Below, piece after piece: positions 44,406 through 54,036 of a DNA stretch of 64,000 bases (positions within the stretch are counted from its first letter, which is position 1; every line of letters begins with the position of its first letter). The stretch comes from Mycobacterium sp. 852002-51057_SCH5723018 (GTDB lineage: Bacteria > Actinomycetota > Actinomycetes > Mycobacteriales > Mycobacteriaceae), in assembly GCF_001667035.1 (NCBI RefSeq), contig NZ_LZIR01000075.1:124001-188000 (forward strand), written 5' to 3'. The notes beneath the pieces were generated by a model that saw nothing but the letters and a program-made list of their open reading frames with translations, searched no databases and was not told the origin of the DNA. The translations under genes and the position numbers were made by a program.

Positions 44406-45035
44406 ATGCTTCCCGGGCGCGCGCCGATGAAGATTGCGGTGCGACCTGGCCGCAGGCGCGATGTGCGGCAACTGTCCCGGGTCTTGGGCCGCGCTTTTTA
44501 CAACGACCCGCTCATGAGGTGGATGCTGCCCGGCAATGGTGGGCGGACTCGCGGCCTTCCGGCGTTGTTCGCCACGTTGGCGCGCCATCACTACCTGCCC
44601 CGTGGTGGCGTGCAGGTGGCCGTAGCGGGCAACGCGATCGCAGGCGCAACAATGTGGTCCCCTCCGGGTCGGTGGAGGGAATCGCGGCCCGGGGAACTGC
44701 GAATGCTGCCGGGCATGTTGTCGGCCTTCGGCTGCCGTACCCCGCTGATAAAGAAGACCCTGGAGCTCATCGCAAACCATCATCCCGAGGAACCGCATTG
44801 GTATCTAGGGGTTATCGGCAGCGATCCCACGGTCCGGGGCGCTGGGTTCGGTCGCGTCCTGATGGACTCAGGGCTCGAGCGATGCGACGCCGAGCATGCG
44901 CCGGCCTACCTCGAGTCGACCAACCCAGCCAATGTGCCGTATTACCAACGGTTCGGCTTCGAGGCCACTGGCGAGTTGGCGCTTCCTGGCGGCGGCCCAG
45001 TGATCACCACGATGTGGCGGCATGTCCGCTCGTGA
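44406..45035 (+). CDS. GNAT-family N-acetyltransferase
   Basis: 209 residues; start ATG 44406, or 44427 (MKIAVRPGRRRDVRQLSRVL). The acetyl-CoA-binding motif is YLGVIGSDPTVRGAGFGRVL, followed by STNPANVPYYQRFGFEATGE. It sits 25 bp before the aminotransferase and may share an operon. The acceptor is unknown. Confidence 0.88.
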   Translation: MLPGRAPMKIAVRPGRRRDVRQLSRVLGRAFYNDPLMRWMLPGNGGRTRGLPALFATLARHHYLPRGGVQVAVAGNAIAGATMWSPPGRWRESRPGELRMLPGMLSAFGCRTPLIKKTLELIANHHPEEPHWYLGVIGSDPTVRGAGFGRVLMDSGLERCDAEHAPAYLESTNPANVPYYQRFGFEATGELALPGGGPVITTMWRHVRS

Positions 45036-45060
45036 GTCTACAAGTCCAAGGAGCGAGCTG

Positions 45061-46458
45061 ATGACATCTAGTCCACTCAACATCAGTCTCAGAGAAACGG
45101 AGAAAATTCCAATGACGCCGTACACGGCCACCATGCTGGAGGCACACACCCCGCCGTCTCTGCTGACGAAACCCCATGTCATAGTGCGCGGGGAGGGCAT
45201 CCGAGTTTGGGACAGCGCCGGAAAGTGCTATATCGACGGTGTTTCCGGAATGTTGTGCACGAACCTCGGCTATACCCAGCCTCGTCTCATGGCAGCCGCT
45301 GCGCGCCAAATGGCCACGCTGCCTTTTTTCGCGAACTACGGCCACCGCACCAACGATGTGGCTCTCGCTCTAGCCGACGACATTGCGGTGATTGCCCCGT
45401 TTCGTATGGGCCGTACCTTCTTCGCGAATTCGGGCGCGGAAGCGGTCGAGAGCGCCATCAAGCTGGCGTGGTACTACCACAACTGTGTGGGCCGCTCAGG
45501 GCGTGTCAAGGTTCTCTCCCACGAGCGCGGGTACCACGGCACCACAATCGCGGCCGCGTCCGCAACCGGAGTGGGCGCCATCCATAGCGGATTCGCCCTC
45601 CCGCTAACGCACTTCGTCAAACTACCCTGCCCCGATCCGCAGGCGACGGCGTCAGGGGAATCACCGGAAGCCTTTGTCGACCGCCTCATCGAGCATCTCG
45701 AAAGCGTCATCGCTGCCGAGGACGCTAATACGATTGCGGCATTTGTCGGGGAGCCGATCTTGGGCGCAGGCGGCTTGGTGATTCCACCGGCCGGTTACTA
45801 CGACCGAGTACAGCAGGTCCTCTCCCGCCACGACATCCTGTACATCGCCGACGAGGTCATCACCGCCTTCGGCCGGACGGGATCCATGTTCGCGACTGAG
45901 GAGTTCGGCCTAAAGCCCGACATGATCACCGTTGCCAAGGGGCTTTCGTCGGCATATCTGCCAATCTCAGCTGTAATGCTCGAACAGCGGGTGAGCAACG
46001 CCATCGTCAAGGGCTCGAACAATATTGGTGCATTCGCTCATGGCTCCACCTATTCAGGGCACCCCGTAGCGGCAGCTGTCGCACGTGAGACTATCGCCGT
46101 CCTGCAGGAAGAAAAAATTCCCGAGCACGTGCGCAAGACTTCCCCATCACTGATGGCAGGGCTGGAAACCCTGCGGGGCCGAGCCAGCGTGGTCGATATT
46201 CGCGGCCATGGTTTCATGGCTGCAATCGACTTCTCGCCGCTGCATCCGAAAGCGGCCCAAGGGGAAACCGGAGCCGCCTTACAGGCCAAGGCCTTCGAGC
46301 TCGGCCTTCTCGTGCGGGCAATCGGTGACACTATCGCATTCGCGCCACCGCTGATCAGCACCGTCACCGAAATTGAGGAGATCACGAGTATCTTCCGGGC
46401 GGCGTACGATGCGGTGCTGGAAGACGCAGAATCGAGACTGGTCGGAAAACCGATGTAG
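45061..46458 (+). CDS. Class III PLP-dependent aminotransferase
   Basis: 465 residues from the ATG at 45061, preceded by CCAAGGAGCGAGCTG. Fold-type I features are DGVSGMLCTNLGY, MGRTFFANSGAEAVESAIKL, the PLP Asp in LYIADEVITAFGRTGSMFAT, and the catalytic Lys in TVAKGLSSAYLPISAVM. It resembles omega-transaminases for beta-alanine/GABA or amines. It follows a GNAT gene. Confidence 0.92.
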   Translation: MTSSPLNISLRETEKIPMTPYTATMLEAHTPPSLLTKPHVIVRGEGIRVWDSAGKCYIDGVSGMLCTNLGYTQPRLMAAAARQMATLPFFANYGHRTNDVALALADDIAVIAPFRMGRTFFANSGAEAVESAIKLAWYYHNCVGRSGRVKVLSHERGYHGTTIAAASATGVGAIHSGFALPLTHFVKLPCPDPQATASGESPEAFVDRLIEHLESVIAAEDANTIAAFVGEPILGAGGLVIPPAGYYDRVQQVLSRHDILYIADEVITAFGRTGSMFATEEFGLKPDMITVAKGLSSAYLPISAVMLEQRVSNAIVKGSNNIGAFAHGSTYSGHPVAAAVARETIAVLQEEKIPEHVRKTSPSLMAGLETLRGRASVVDIRGHGFMAAIDFSPLHPKAAQGETGAALQAKAFELGLLVRAIGDTIAFAPPLISTVTEIEEITSIFRAAYDAVLEDAESRLVGKPM

Positions 46459-46584
46459 CGACCTTGCCGGCCCCGCCGGGGCTTCGAGCGTGCGGATCGT
46501 CACCTCGACCGGGGTGAATCGGTCGTAAATGTGCAGCCAATACGGGTCGAGGCAGAAGCACGCATCCCTGGCTGCCGTGACGCA

Positions 46585-47511
46585 TCAGTCGGCCTCACTC
46601 CGTCCCCGTCGGGCGGGACTGGCCACGCTGAGCAAATCGCCGAGCCCGATTCGCTGATAGAACCATTGCCGCACTCGGTCGCCGACGCGGAAGACGTCTT
46701 CCGCGCCGTCGTCGGAGGGATCGATGTAGACCCGAAACGGCCGAGCGCCTTTCGGCATGTCGACGACGCGAACGATCTGATGTGCCACCTCGGCCGGATC
46801 AGCGTCGTCCGGCGCCAATTCGGCCAGCCGTCGAACAACCTCATCCATCAAGCCGCCGTATCGCTCCTCATAGGCGGAAGCGACGTCGCCATCGGCGGGA
46901 TGGCCGGCATTGGCGAAGTGATTGGTGCCGCTGGTGAAGGCGCCTGGCACTACGATCGTGGTCTCGATTCCGAACCGGGCCAATTCGGCGGCATAGCTGA
47001 CGGCGAGCGCGTCTTCGGCCGCCTTGGCAGCGAAATACGGCCCGAGATAGGGCGGGGTGCCGCCACGTGCGCTCGACGATCCGACCCAAACCACCAGACC
47101 GTCACGTCGCGCGCGCATGTGCGGGAGCACAGCACGATTGGCGCGCTGGGTGGACAGCACGTTCGTGTCGTATACGGCGGCAATTTGCTCCGGGGTGAAG
47201 GCTTCCGACGGGCCCAGCACCATGTGGCCGGCGTTGTGCACGAGCACGTCGATGCGCCCGGCATCGTCCAGGATGGTGCTGACGGCTCGATCGACCGACG
47301 CCTGATCGGTGACGTCCATTTCGACAACTCTTAGGGCAACGCCATGCTGATCGGCATAGGCGCTGGCGGCTGCGGCGGCCGCCCGGTTGCGGCCCGAGAC
47401 GCCGCGCATGCCCGCGTACACCACGTGATTTGCATTGGCGAGTGCACGGACCGTCAACGCGCCGAGTCCGCTCGAGGCGCCGGTGACGAGGATGACTTTC
47501 CGGTTTCGCAT
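46585..47511 (-). CDS. Short-chain dehydrogenase/reductase
   Basis: 308 residues. It has TGASSGLGALTVRAL (cofactor), VHNAGHMVLG, catalytic YLGPYFAAKAAEDAL (Tyr and Lys) and VPGAFTSGTNHF. It begins one base from the end of the second SDR gene, which is frameshifted. The extended C-terminus beyond residue 250 is longer than in classical SDRs. Substrate unknown. Confidence 0.88.
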   Translation of the reverse strand: MRNRKVILVTGASSGLGALTVRALANANHVVYAGMRGVSGRNRAAAAAASAYADQHGVALRVVEMDVTDQASVDRAVSTILDDAGRIDVLVHNAGHMVLGPSEAFTPEQIAAVYDTNVLSTQRANRAVLPHMRARRDGLVVWVGSSSARGGTPPYLGPYFAAKAAEDALAVSYAAELARFGIETTIVVPGAFTSGTNHFANAGHPADGDVASAYEERYGGLMDEVVRRLAELAPDDADPAEVAHQIVRVVDMPKGARPFRVYIDPSDDGAEDVFRVGDRVRQWFYQRIGLGDLLSVASPARRGRSEAD

Positions 47512-48235
47512 TTAGACCACTCCCCCATTGGCGTAGATGACCTGGCCGTTGACCCAGCGGGCCGGGCCGGCGAGGAAGGCGACGACTTCGGCGATATCGT
47601 CCGGTTCGCCGAGGCGCTCCAGTGGAGGTATCGACTTGAGGTGATCGATGACTTCTTGCGGCTTGCCGTCGAGAAACAGCGGTGTGGCGGTCGGACCCGG
47701 TGCGACGGCGTTGACGGTGATATCGCGGCCACGCAGCTCCTTGGCCAGGATCAGCGTCATGGCGTCGATCGCACCTTTGGTCGCGGCGTAGGCGGTGTAT
47801 CCGGTCAGCGCGATCCTGGTGACAGATGACGAAAAGTTGATGATGGCGCCGCCCGCGCGCAACCGCCGCGCTGCCTGCTGGCTTACGACGAAGGTGCCCC
47901 GCACGTTGGTGCGGTGCATCCGGTCGAAGTCGTCGAAGTTCAGCTCGGTCAGCGGCGACAACAGCATGATGCCCGCGGCATTCACCACCACGTCCACGGC
48001 GCCGAATTCGGCCTCGACGCGATCGAACATGGCGACAACCTGGGCATCGTCACCTATGTCGGCCGACACCACCATCGCGCGGCCGCCGTCGGCGACAATC
48101 TGGCTTGCGGCCTGCTCGGCGTGGTCGCGGTTGCCGGCGCAATGCAACGCCACCGCCATTCCCGCCTGTCCTAGCCGCACCGCTGCCGCGCGGCCGATGC
48201 CGCCCGACGCTCGTGACTAACGCAACCCTTGTCAC
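47512..48235 (-). pseudogene. SDR gene with a frameshift in its cofactor-binding motif
   Basis: From GTG 48235 the frame reads VTRVALVTS then goes out of frame. The intact part, from about 48210 to the stop at 47512, has RLGQAGMAVALHCAGNRDHA, NAAGIMLLSP, YTAYAATKGAIDAM and PGPTATPLFLDG. Loss of one or two bases in the TGxxxGIG loop explains it. It is a real null or a sequencing error. The remaining ORF alone would lack the glycine motif. Confidence 0.7.
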
Positions 48236-48263
48236 TTCTACCCCTCCGCTATGTGGACTAGAC

Positions 48264-48299
48264 GTACATATACCATAAATGTACACTGCGTACATATAT
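48264..48299. promoter_or_regulatory. Candidate TetR operator with repeated GTACATATA
   Basis: GTACATATA occurs at 48264-48272 and again at 48290-48298, and TGTAC (48280-48284) pairs with GTACA (48290-48294). It lies between the SDR pair and the divergent TetR gene. It is AT rich in otherwise GC-rich DNA, fit for a promoter-operator. Confidence 0.6.
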
Positions 48300-48320
48300 T
48301 CCCCTGCTTTGTGAGGACCG

Positions 48321-48962
48321 ATGACTCACCCCGTGCGCACGCGCCGCGGTCGCGGCCGCCGACGCGCCGAGGAGGTCCGGAGCGAGGTCTTGGAGGCGGC
48401 GGGAACCCTATTGTTCGAGGAGGGGATGGCCGGCTTCACCATCGAGAAGGTGGCCAACCGCTCCGGCGCGAGCAAGATGACGATCTATAAGTGGTGGCCG
48501 ACGAAAGGCGCGCTGGCGCTGGACGGCTACTTCGCCAAGGTGGAGCCGGAGCTGGCGTTTCCTGACACCGGCGACATCGAAAAGGATCTGCGTGCGCAGC
48601 TGCACGCCTTCCTGCACGTCGTCGCCGACAGCCCCGCTGGACGAGTGATCGCGGAACTAATCGGACAGGCGCAGTACGATCCGGAGTTGAAAGGCGCCTA
48701 TTTGCAGCGATATTCCGGTCCGCGCCGTGCGTTGGCTGTCGACGCGATGGAGCGGGCCAAGGCACGTGGGCAGCTGCGCGCCGACCTCGACCCAGAGACC
48801 GTAGTCGATCAATTGTGGGGCGCCTGCTATCACCGGCTGCTGCTGCCCGATAAGCCGTTGACCGAGGAATTCGTGAATGCACTGGTAGACAACGTCTTCC
48901 GTGGCGTTGTGACACGCCGCGGTCGAAGTGGTGCTAGCCGCAGGGCCGCGGATATGCGTTGA
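48321..48962 (+). CDS. TetR-family transcriptional regulator
   Basis: 213 residues. HTH region VRSEVLEAAGTLLFEEGMAG, FTIEKVANRSGASKMTIYKW, then a C-terminal TetR_C-like domain. It is divergent from the SDR genes and likely controls them. The basic N-terminus (RTRRGRGRRRAEEV) and tail are Arg rich. Confidence 0.9.
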   Translation: MTHPVRTRRGRGRRRAEEVRSEVLEAAGTLLFEEGMAGFTIEKVANRSGASKMTIYKWWPTKGALALDGYFAKVEPELAFPDTGDIEKDLRAQLHAFLHVVADSPAGRVIAELIGQAQYDPELKGAYLQRYSGPRRALAVDAMERAKARGQLRADLDPETVVDQLWGACYHRLLLPDKPLTEEFVNALVDNVFRGVVTRRGRSGASRRAADMR

Positions 48963-49195
48963 TTATTGGGATCAGCCGGTATGGGCCTCATGCGACGACC
49001 GCATAGGCTCATACCACAAAGAGCATTTCCGAGTGCTCCTAGATTGCGGTTAATGTCCTACCCATGCTCTCGGGGGAAGCAACGCAGCGAGCCGGGTCGA
49101 ACGTACACAAGTTTTCCGTCCGCCGCACTGCTAATTAGTCCCATCGCGTACGTAGTGTCCGCACCCAATCGATACCAACCGAGAAGCTGATCCAT

Positions 49196-49512
49196 TTGAG
49201 ACGCACGCGTTACGGCTCTCTAGCCAACGGCGGGCTGAACTGGAACAGTTTGCCGCTCAGGCTCTTTGCCAGCGGGAACAAGAAGTTCTGGGACCCCGCA
49301 GACATCGATTTCTCCCGCGACCGGGCGGACTGGGAGTCTCTTTCGGAGCGTGAACGCGAATACGCCACCCTGCTGTGTGTTGAGTTCGCCGCGGGGGAAG
49401 AAGTGGTCACCAAAGACATCCAGCCGTTCGTAGCCGCGATGGGTGCGGAGGGCCGGTTGGGCGACGAAATGTATCTGACCCAGTTCGCGTTCGAGGAGGC
49501 CAAACACACCCG
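49196..49512 (+). pseudogene. N-terminal part of an R2-like ligand-binding oxidase (R2lox) gene
   Basis: From the TTG at 49196 the frame encodes the start of an R2lox protein (Rv0233-like): GSLANGGLNWNSLPLRLFAS, WDPADIDFSRDRADWESLS, CVEFAAGEEVVTKDIQPF and FAFEEAKHT. It holds the metal-ligand Glu residues and the His of EEAKH, then ends within about two residues. The remaining 200 residues with the other ligands are missing. The junction near 49512 leads into a GMC oxidoreductase end. Confidence 0.82.
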
Positions 49513-49513
49513 A

Positions 49514-49722
49514 GCGCCGTCGCGTCATACTTTCACCCGGTCGGCACCTGCGCGATGGGTTACGCGCCGGAGTCCGTCGTAGACAGTCACTTACGGGTGC
49601 ACGGCATCGACGGCCTTCGTGTCATCGATGCCTCGGTGATGCCGTCGATCCCATCCAACAACACCGCTGCGACGGTCTACGCGATAGCGGAACGCGGTGC
49701 GGACCTAATCCGTCTCGGATGA
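49514..49722 (+). pseudogene. C-terminal part of a GMC-family oxidoreductase gene
   Basis: The frame after the junction reads SYFHPVGTCAMG, VVDSHLRVHGIDGLRVIDAS, VMPSIPSNNTAATVYAIAER and stops at 49722. HPVGTC and PSNNTAATVYAIAER are the C-terminal GMC signatures with catalytic His/Asn. It lacks the FAD domain. It is fused directly to the R2lox relic, so a deletion joined two genes. Confidence 0.82.
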
Positions 49723-49898
49723 GCGAAGGGCTTGGGTTCGTTGATATCAGGCAATGCCGACCGGATCGTGGCGCAGCGTTGCCTCACCCGAAGGGAACTC
49801 ACCCATACGGATGCTGCCCGACAGTCGTGCGCGTGACTCGATTGCGGCCGAAGGGAACGACTCTCGAATTAGGATGCATTGACGAAAGGATTATCGCG

Positions 49899-50060
49899 AT
49901 GGGCAGCGGATTGAGGGGATGGGTTCGTTCCTTACTGATGGTTCTGGGCGTCGCAATGGTGATTGCCGCGGGGCCGATCGTTGCGGCAGCGCTGCAGGGC
50001 CACTTCGATAGCCATGAATTCACTCAGTGTCGGACATCTGATGACGGCCAAGATCGATGA
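49899..50060 (+). CDS. Small membrane protein
   Basis: 53 residues from the ATG at 49899, after GAAAGGA. One membrane segment (SLLMVLGVAMVIAAGPIVAA) and a short polar tail with one Cys. It may be a secreted or anchored small protein; not recognised. Confidence 0.5.
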   Translation: MGSGLRGWVRSLLMVLGVAMVIAAGPIVAAALQGHFDSHEFTQCRTSDDGQDR

Positions 50061-50187
50061 TTAAAGCCGCCCTTCTCGCCTGATATGCTGACCGCCTGGT
50101 TGTCACTAGGACTGCCGAAATCTCCTTATTCACAAGGTGTGCCGACCACAGGAGCAGGAACAGCGACATGGAAAGGCGGCCCCCTGC

Positions 50188-50904
50188 ATGTCAGACAGTG
50201 ACACCGGGAAGAACTATCACCTTCCCTACGAATTGTTTCCTACCGAGGCATTCGAGCTGCCGGCGGCTCTCCAGGAACTACGTGACCTCAGGGTCTTGGC
50301 CGTGGGTGCTGAGACTGCCGCCAAGATGGATTGTGCCACAGCAGAACTGGCGGAAGTCAACGCGCTTGCCAACATGCCCGGTATCGGAGACACTGCACCA
50401 AGCTTCGAGCTGCCCGACCAGAACGGGACAATCGTGTCGTTGGATGGCCTCCTGGCGACGGGCCCCGCCGTGGTTGTCTTCTATCGGGGCGTTTGGTGCC
50501 CGTTTTGCAGCCTTACGCTGCGGTCCTACCAGCAACACCTCCCCGAACTCCGCCAAATGGGCGGCTCCTTGGCGGCCATCTCGCTGCAGACCCCTGACGA
50601 TTCGCTGACGACCGCGGAACGAAATGCGCTTACTTACCACGTTTTAAGTGACGACGCCGAAGCCACAGTATCCCGCGCTTATGGGCTGCTGTTCGAGGTT
50701 CCCGGCTATCTTCGGGAAAGTTACCGGCAGCTGGGACACCCGCTGCCGGCGTTCAATCGCAGCGGTGATTGGCGCCTCCCCGTACCGGCTACCTTTGTGA
50801 TCGATCAGGACCGGACCGTACGGTTCGCGGGTGCGTTGCCGGACTACACGTACCGTCCCGATCCTGCTGAGGTGATGGCGGTCGTGCGGAAAGTCACTGC
50901 GTAG
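50188..50904 (+). CDS. AhpC/TSA-family peroxiredoxin-like protein
   Basis: 238 residues from the ATG at 50188. The thioredoxin-fold peroxiredoxin region has PSFELPDQNGTIVSLDGLLA, the active-site VVFYRGVWCPFCSLTLRS with a CxxC where AhpC has TxxC, and the end VPATFVIDQDRTVRFAGALP. Probably reduces peroxides in the cytoplasm. The N-terminal 60 residues are helical and extra. Confidence 0.88.
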   Translation: MSDSDTGKNYHLPYELFPTEAFELPAALQELRDLRVLAVGAETAAKMDCATAELAEVNALANMPGIGDTAPSFELPDQNGTIVSLDGLLATGPAVVVFYRGVWCPFCSLTLRSYQQHLPELRQMGGSLAAISLQTPDDSLTTAERNALTYHVLSDDAEATVSRAYGLLFEVPGYLRESYRQLGHPLPAFNRSGDWRLPVPATFVIDQDRTVRFAGALPDYTYRPDPAEVMAVVRKVTA

Positions 50905-50995
50905 CGGTCTCGTAAAGGGCGAGCTAATCGCGCGGATGGCCTTCGATGTCCCCGCGAGCTAACTGGTCCTGCTTCACCGGCCACCGCGGCGCGGA

Positions 50996-51550
50996 TTACG
51001 GGTTTCGCATCGATCTACCGGGGCGCGCGCCCGCCTCCTTCCGCATTACGACCAAGTCGAGCACCGAGCCTGGGCCGTAGGGAACTTTGGCGCTTCCGAC
51101 CGTTTGGTAGCCAAGCGCGCGGCGCATCGCAGCCGCCGCCGGCGTGCACATACTTTCATAACGGTGGAAGCCTGAAAGGCTTGCAGCGGTTTCAGTGGTA
51201 CGTGCGAGCAGCGATGCGATGCCGCGTCGACTCCAGCCGGGGTCGACATAGCTCGAGCGCATCGCCGCCGTGCCGCGGGCTTCGGTTTCGCGGCCGACGA
51301 TGGAGTCCAGCTGCCCGCTCGTGCTCCAGCCGCTACCCGCGACCACCACACCGTCAATCTCACCTACGTAATATGTGCCCGCTTCGACCAGGTCGGCGTC
51401 GAGCTGATAGATCTTCGCTTCATTTGCAGCATGGAACTGCTCGGCGGTGAAGTAAGGCGACAGAAGTGTGTTCACCGCCCGGGCGGCGATGTCGTTCAGA
51501 CGTGGCAGGTCATCGAACGTTGCCGTGCGAACGGACAGCTTCCGAACCAT
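50996..51550 (-). CDS. GNAT-family N-acetyltransferase
   Basis: 184 residues from the ATG at 51550, preceded by CAGGAAG; ATGs at 51571, 51583 and 51616 also fit. MVRKLSVRTATFDDLPRLND is a GNAT start, YVGEIDGVVVAGSGWST and SSYVDPGWSRRGIASLLARTT (CoA loop) follow, then YQTVGSAKVPYGPG. Substrate unknown. It converges on the peroxiredoxin gene. Confidence 0.85.
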   Translation of the reverse strand: MVRKLSVRTATFDDLPRLNDIAARAVNTLLSPYFTAEQFHAANEAKIYQLDADLVEAGTYYVGEIDGVVVAGSGWSTSGQLDSIVGRETEARGTAAMRSSYVDPGWSRRGIASLLARTTETAASLSGFHRYESMCTPAAAAMRRALGYQTVGSAKVPYGPGSVLDLVVMRKEAGARPGRSMRNP

Positions 51551-51874
51551 CGGTCGATCGGCTTCCTGCATTGGCCCATCCATCCTCTCTGTGGCGCATT
51601 TGCGCCCCAATCCCACCGATATGGCGTCATGCTCTGCAGAACCGCGGCATCGGAGTAGACAACGTTGGTCGGCTTCGACAAACGTAATCTATTGCAGTTT
51701 AGGAGCATTGACTATGCGCCAAGGTTGTGCTGGGCACTTGCTCGATGCCATAAGCGCATGGCGCCATACGAAAAACGAATCTTCGATTTTCGACTGCACC
51801 GCAAGGAAACTACGGTCATTATGACCGGTTCATCGGCACAGTGTTGCCAACCACGGCAAGTGAGGGAGGCAGGC

Positions 51875-52588
51875 ATGCCGTCACGTCGAATCTTGATTAC
51901 GGGCGCGTCGAAGGGCATCGGACGTGCGGTCGCCGATCGACTGGCGGCCAATGGCCACCAACCGATTGGCCTTGCTCGGACCATCCCAATGGATTTTCCC
52001 GGAAAATTCCACCAGGTGGACCTCGCCGATCGGGCAGCTACTGCTGAGACACTGGCGACGGTCGTCGCGGACGGTCCTGTCGAAGCCGTAGTAAACAACG
52101 TCGGTTTCGCACGGTTCGCTCGGGTCGGATCCATCAACCTGGATGACCTCTTCGACGCCTACGACATGAATGTGCGTACCACGGTGCAGGTCGTGCAGGC
52201 CGTTCTCCCCGGCATGATTCATGCGGGCTGGGGCCGCATCGTCAACGTCACCAGCTTGACGACCCTGGGCACCCCCGAGCGCACGCCGTACGCGGCCGCC
52301 AAGGCTGCACTGGAAACCTGCACGCGCATTTGGGCTGCCGAGCTGGCCTCAACAGGTATCAGCGTAAACGCAGTTGCGCCCGGGCCGACGGAAACCGACA
52401 TGTACCGAGAACGAAGCCCCGTTGGGTCCGAACGCGAATCCCGCTTAATGGCAACAATTCCGTTGCGTCGAGTCGGTGCGCCACGCGAAATCGCGCACGC
52501 TATCTGTGCCCTGCTCGATGAAGACGCGGGATACATCACCGGCCAGATTCTTCGGGTCGACGGCGGCGGGAGCATCAGCGCCGCATGA
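51875..52588 (+). CDS. Short-chain dehydrogenase/reductase
   Basis: 237 residues from the ATG at 51875, preceded by GGGAGGCAGG. It has the cofactor motif LITGASKGIGRAVA, NNVGFARFARV, catalytic VTSLTTLGTPERTPYAAAKA, and VAPGPTETDMY. Its stop overlaps the MBL start (ATGA), forming an operon 51875-54848. A degraded inverted copy of its 5' end lies at 54872-55020. Confidence 0.92.
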   Translation: MPSRRILITGASKGIGRAVADRLAANGHQPIGLARTIPMDFPGKFHQVDLADRAATAETLATVVADGPVEAVVNNVGFARFARVGSINLDDLFDAYDMNVRTTVQVVQAVLPGMIHAGWGRIVNVTSLTTLGTPERTPYAAAKAALETCTRIWAAELASTGISVNAVAPGPTETDMYRERSPVGSERESRLMATIPLRRVGAPREIAHAICALLDEDAGYITGQILRVDGGGSISAA

Positions 52589-53553
52589 ACTCCATCCAAC
52601 AATTACCGCCGCTCGGGCGACCGGGTGACCCCTCGGCGGTGCGCTCATTTCAGTTCGGCGACGTGACCGCGACCTACGTTGTGGACGGCGTGGTCTCAAT
52701 CCGCCCCACCGCATTCTTCCCCGACATTCCCGCCACACACTGGTCGCGGTGGCCGGAGCTTCTCGATCCGGACGGTCAAATGCTCATGAGCGCCGGCGGT
52801 CTACTCATCGAACGCCAGGGACAGCGGCTACTGATCGATACCGGTGTCGGTCCAGTGGTATCCGAATTCCCCTGGGGCTCAACAAACTGCGGCTCGATGC
52901 TCGACGTCTTGGCGTTGCTGCAACGACCCCCTGAGGACGTCGACGTGGTGGCCTTCACACACTTGCATTTCGACCATGCCGGTTGGGCGTTTACCACCGA
53001 CTCAGCCGGGCAAAGCGTCAAGACATTTCCACACGCCCGCTACCTCATGTCAGCGCACGAATGGCAGCCCTATGCGGAAGATCCGCACCACGGGGACGCC
53101 TTCACACCACGCCATGTCATTGCGGCGATGCCATCTGCCCTTACCCTGATCGCCGACGGCCAGGAAATCTTTCCCGGGGTTCGGGCGGTGGTAACGGGCG
53201 GACATACACCCGGCCACACCTCCTACGTCATCACCGCGGCCACCGGCGAGCGGCTGATCACCTTCGGCGACACCTTCCACACTCCAGCCCAGTTGGCGCA
53301 CCCGCACTGGCTTAGCGCAGCCGACACCGATACGTCGGCGCTGCTCACCACGCGTCTCCAACTGCTGGACGAGTTGGCCAAGCCCAACACCTTTGGCTTC
53401 GGCTTCCACTTCGGCGACTGCGCATTCGGCCGTCTCACCAACCAGCGGTCGGATATTGAGGTCTGGAAGCCCATTCCAACAGTCGTGCGCGCACCACCAC
53501 CGCGCTCGCCGGCCAAAAACCACCAAAGCCGGCCGGCGCAATCGGGGGGCTAA
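52585..53553 (+). CDS. Metallo-beta-lactamase-fold hydrolase
   Basis: 322 residues. It has the metal motif FTHLHFDHAGW, further ligands in GGHTPGHTSYV and TFGDTFHTP, and the usual LLIDTGVGP. Such enzymes hydrolyse lactones or thioesters. It is coupled by ATGA overlap with the SDR. The Pro/Lys-rich tail is dispensable-looking. Confidence 0.9.
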   Translation: MNSIQQLPPLGRPGDPSAVRSFQFGDVTATYVVDGVVSIRPTAFFPDIPATHWSRWPELLDPDGQMLMSAGGLLIERQGQRLLIDTGVGPVVSEFPWGSTNCGSMLDVLALLQRPPEDVDVVAFTHLHFDHAGWAFTTDSAGQSVKTFPHARYLMSAHEWQPYAEDPHHGDAFTPRHVIAAMPSALTLIADGQEIFPGVRAVVTGGHTPGHTSYVITAATGERLITFGDTFHTPAQLAHPHWLSAADTDTSALLTTRLQLLDELAKPNTFGFGFHFGDCAFGRLTNQRSDIEVWKPIPTVVRAPPPRSPAKNHQSRPAQSGG

Positions 53554-53595
53554 CGGCCGTCGACGACGGACCAACATCATCGAGAGGGTGAATAG

Positions 53596-54036
53596 GTGAG
53601 CAGATTCAATCAAGATCGGTTCATGCAGGCGTGGATAGAGGCCGTCAATTCCGACCCGACATTCAACGCCGTAACACGTTGGTTCGACGGATCAATATTG
53701 CTCGCCGACGTGACGTCTCAGTGCTGGCTGAAGGTTTATGGCGGCAAGGTGATTGACCGGTTGCCGTTCATGCCGCCCCTCGGTTACACCTTCAAGGTCA
53801 GCGCGCCCGACTGGGCGTGGGATGCATTGGTCACCGGAACGCGGTTCACAGAACTCTTTTTGGGCGGGCGCAGACGCTTCAGCGGTCCCGACGATTTCGT
53901 CGGAGAACCGAATCGGACCCCGCCCACCTTCGCGCTGGAAGGTGATCTCATGTCGGCACAACGCGTGGTTGAGGCCATCTACGTCCTGGCCGACCACTAT
54001 GCGTCAACTGCTCGCGCCTTAGCGGCAGCTGCATGA
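53596..54036 (+). CDS. SCP2/sterol-carrier-like protein
   Basis: 146 residues from the GTG at 53596. It lacks a clear catalytic motif. WFDGSILLADVTSQCWLKVY, LPFMPPLGYTFKVSAPDWAW and LEGDLMSAQRVVEAIYVLAD suggest the SCP2-like lipid-binding fold. Its stop overlaps the next hydrolase start (ATGA). It may bind the pathway's lipid intermediate; the family call is tentative. Confidence 0.6.
   Translation: MSRFNQDRFMQAWIEAVNSDPTFNAVTRWFDGSILLADVTSQCWLKVYGGKVIDRLPFMPPLGYTFKVSAPDWAWDALVTGTRFTELFLGGRRRFSGPDDFVGEPNRTPPTFALEGDLMSAQRVVEAIYVLADHYASTARALAAAA

Noticed and set aside
48180..48250. Alternative short SDR starting at 48180
   Set aside because: It would lack the glycine-rich cofactor motif present just upstream in another frame; a frameshift explains it better.
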